Of a stretch of DNA of 32,070 bases, positions 30,659 through 32,070 are shown in pieces (position 1 is the stretch's first letter; each line of letters begins with the position of its first letter). Made by a program: the position numbers and the translations under genes. Origin of the DNA: Myxococcota bacterium. GTDB taxonomy: Bacteria; Myxococcota_A; Bradymonadia; UBA7976; UBA1532. Where the stretch lies: assembly GCA_018813065.1 (NCBI GenBank), contig JAHJCH010000280.1:1-32070 (forward strand), read 5' to 3'. The notes under the pieces are model-generated. The model saw only the letters and a program-made list of their open reading frames with translations. It did no database searches and was not told the origin of the DNA.

Positions 30659-31539
30659 GAGGCCTCCACGCTGCGTGGATCATTGAGGAGCGCCAAAAAT
30701 ACATCCTCGAAGTCGGGTCGAATGACCTCTAAAGTGCCCCACGCCTCGATCCTCGCCCGTGTCGCCGCCTGATCCTCGGCGCGCAGCACCAAACGCAGGC
30801 CTTCGCCCTCGGGGGAGAGCGCCAAGATCGCCGGGTCTGTCGCCAAAGCGCGCTCGGCGGCGTCGCGCTGGGCGGTCTGTAAGCGCAATGTGGGGTGTTT
30901 AAGCTGGGCGACGAGCGCCGCAGGCGCGCCCTCGGCCAAGCGCCGCCCGTGGTGCAAAAGCCCCACGCGGTGACAGCGCGCCGCCTCGTCCATATAGGGC
31001 GTACACAGCACCACGGCCATGCCCTCATCGACGAACTCATAGAGCAGATCCCACAGCTCGCGGCGGCTGACGGGATCGACGCCGTTGCTGGGCTCGTCGA
31101 GCAAGAGCACGGCGGGGCGGTGGAGGAGCGCGCAGGCCAGGGCGAGCTTCTTGTACATGCCCCCCGAGAGGGCGTCGGCGCGGCGATCGTGAAAGCGGGC
31201 CAGCCGGGTGATGCGCAGGAGCCTTTGGGCGCGCTCCGTCCGCTCGGCGCGGCTCAATCCAAAGAGGCGGCCAAAGAAAGTGAGGTTCTCGGCGATGGTC
31301 AGATCGCCATAGAGGCTGTAGCGCTGCGGCATATAGCCCAATGCGCCGCGATCCAGCGCGATGATCCCCGCGTCGGGCCGCAGGAGCCCCGCCAAGAGGC
31401 GCACCGTGGTGGTCTTGCCCGCCCCGTCAGGCCCGACGAGCCCGTACAGCTCACCCGGCGCCACCCGCAAATCCAGGCCATCGACGGCCAGGAGATCGCC
31501 GAAGCGGCGGGTGAGGCCCTGGGCGCGTAAGCCGCTCAT
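30655..31539 (-). CDS. ABC exporter ATPase 1 (YbhF N-half equivalent)
   Basis: 294 residues. Walker A is GPDGAGKT (36-43), Q-loop Q72 in GYMPQRYSLY, signature LSGGM (124-128), Walker B AVLLLDE (143-149) and D-loop GVDP (153-156). The switch His is replaced by Pro181 (CTPYMDEAARC), so its own catalytic site is impaired, while it can supply a normal signature and D-loop to its partner. E. coli YbhF carries both ATPases in one chain; here they are two genes with a 4-base overlap. It also overlaps the adaptor gene by 4 bases. Confidence 0.9.
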   Translation of the reverse strand: MSGLRAQGLTRRFGDLLAVDGLDLRVAPGELYGLVGPDGAGKTTTVRLLAGLLRPDAGIIALDRGALGYMPQRYSLYGDLTIAENLTFFGRLFGLSRAERTERAQRLLRITRLARFHDRRADALSGGMYKKLALACALLHRPAVLLLDEPSNGVDPVSRRELWDLLYEFVDEGMAVVLCTPYMDEAARCHRVGLLHHGRRLAEGAPAALVAQLKHPTLRLQTAQRDAAERALATDPAILALSPEGEGLRLVLRAEDQAATRARIEAWGTLEVIRPDFEDVFLALLNDPRSVEAS

Positions 31540-32070
31540 GATCCGCCCTTGATGATGCTCACTTCCACGGGCATCCCTGGCCGCAAGGCCCCATCTTCGT
31601 TCTTGAGGCGCACCTCAACGGGGTAGACGAGGCGGTCGCGGTCCGTTCGGGTTTGGACATTGCGCGGCGTAAACGCGGCCTCGGCGCCCACGGCGCTGAT
31701 TTGGCCGCGCCAGGTTCGATCAGGCCAGGCATCGGCGCGCACCTCGACGGCGCGGCCAGGGCGGGCCTCGGCCAGCTCGGCGTTGGGCAAGTAGAAGGTG
31801 GCCTTGACCTCGCGGGCGTCCACCAAGACGAGGAGGGGAAAGCCAGGACGGGCCAGCTCGCCGGGCTCCCCCGCGCGGGTCTGGATCACGCCATCGCGGG
31901 GGGCCGTCAACGTACACTCATTGACCAAGACCGCGGCCCGCCGCCGCGCCGCTTGGGCGCGCGTGATGCCCTCTGCGGCGGCTTGGGCCTGGGCGACGGC
32001 GGCCTGGGCCTGCGCCTGAGCGGCTTGGGCTTGGGCTTGGGCGGCGTGGTGGGCAGCGCGCGCGGCTTGA
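31536..32070 (-). CDS. HlyD-family membrane fusion (adaptor) protein, 3' part, cut by right edge
   Basis: The open frame runs off the window; a TTG at 31928 is internal and not the start. Reading from the edge, a helical hairpin of Ala/Gln alternation (QAQAQAAQAQAQAAVAQAQ) leads to the lipoyl-type half-motif LTAPRDGVIQTRAGEPGE, then a beta-barrel domain (VKATFYLPNAEL, GRAVEVRADAWP) and the ending ALRPGMPVEVSI. This is the YbhG/EmrA-like adaptor layout. It bridges the inner-membrane exporter to the outer membrane and is the first visible gene of the run adaptor-ATPase-ATPase-permease-permease. The signal or anchor segment lies outside the window. Confidence 0.87.
   Translation of the reverse strand, partial: QAARAAHHAAQAQAQAAQAQAQAAVAQAQAAAEGITRAQAARRRAAVLVNECTLTAPRDGVIQTRAGEPGELARPGFPLLVLVDAREVKATFYLPNAELAEARPGRAVEVRADAWPDRTWRGQISAVGAEAAFTPRNVQTRTDRDRLVYPVEVRLKNEDGALRPGMPVEVSIIKGGS

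Noticed and set aside
31536..31928. 130-codon frame as a complete small protein
   Set aside because: The TTG start is internal; the frame continues with HlyD-type coiled-coil sequence to the window edge.

Overview
The window is 32 kb of visibly GC-rich DNA. Codons end mostly in G or C, genes are packed with many 4-base stop/start overlaps, and operons switch strand often. Three traits point to a predatory or social delta-proteobacterial lineage such as Myxococcota or Bradymonadota: a lipoprotein with a Gly-rich linker after the lipobox, an HExGHxxGLxN lipoprotein metzincin, and a phage-spike/Rhs toxin. This placement is an inference from gene content, not a phylogenetic result.

Left part (1-5.9 kb). 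The cut 5' end of a lipoprotein gene lies at the left edge. A chemotaxis block follows: cheX-cheY on the minus strand, and divergently a pseudo-receiver protein, a second CheY, CheR and a second CheC/CheX-type protein. The plus-strand run continues into a YhbY-type RNA-binding protein and a YciO/Sua5 protein. A lysine 2,3-aminomutase (5.9-7.2 kb, minus) converges on it with a 3-base gap.

Middle (7.5-18.8 kb). Three envelope genes of unknown role come first: a membrane protein with two Cys pairs, a TolB-like propeller anchored by one helix, and a polytopic protein with a C-terminal HELQH motif. Next is a 1767-residue polypeptide that combines a gp5/VgrG-type spike, PAAR-like tip segments, an Rhs cage and a 129-residue C-terminal tip. 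Two small AT-richer genes follow it and are the immunity candidates. This is the most interesting locus.

Right part (18.8-32 kb, all minus strand). It holds tcdA, a TatD hydrolase, a secreted transglutaminase-like protein with two 12-bp coding repeat tracts and an unusual start, and a 60-residue protein ahead of it. A lower-GC trio (nitroreductase, alpha/alpha-toroid protein, methyltransferase) resembles a glycan-locus module. Then come a metzincin lipoprotein, mannose-6-phosphate isomerase, and a HlyD/ABC/ABC/permease/permease exporter of the YbhGFSR type. In this exporter the two ATPases are separate genes whose motif losses are complementary.

I found no tRNA, rRNA, CRISPR array, transposase or integrase. 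Most promoters cannot be called by eye.
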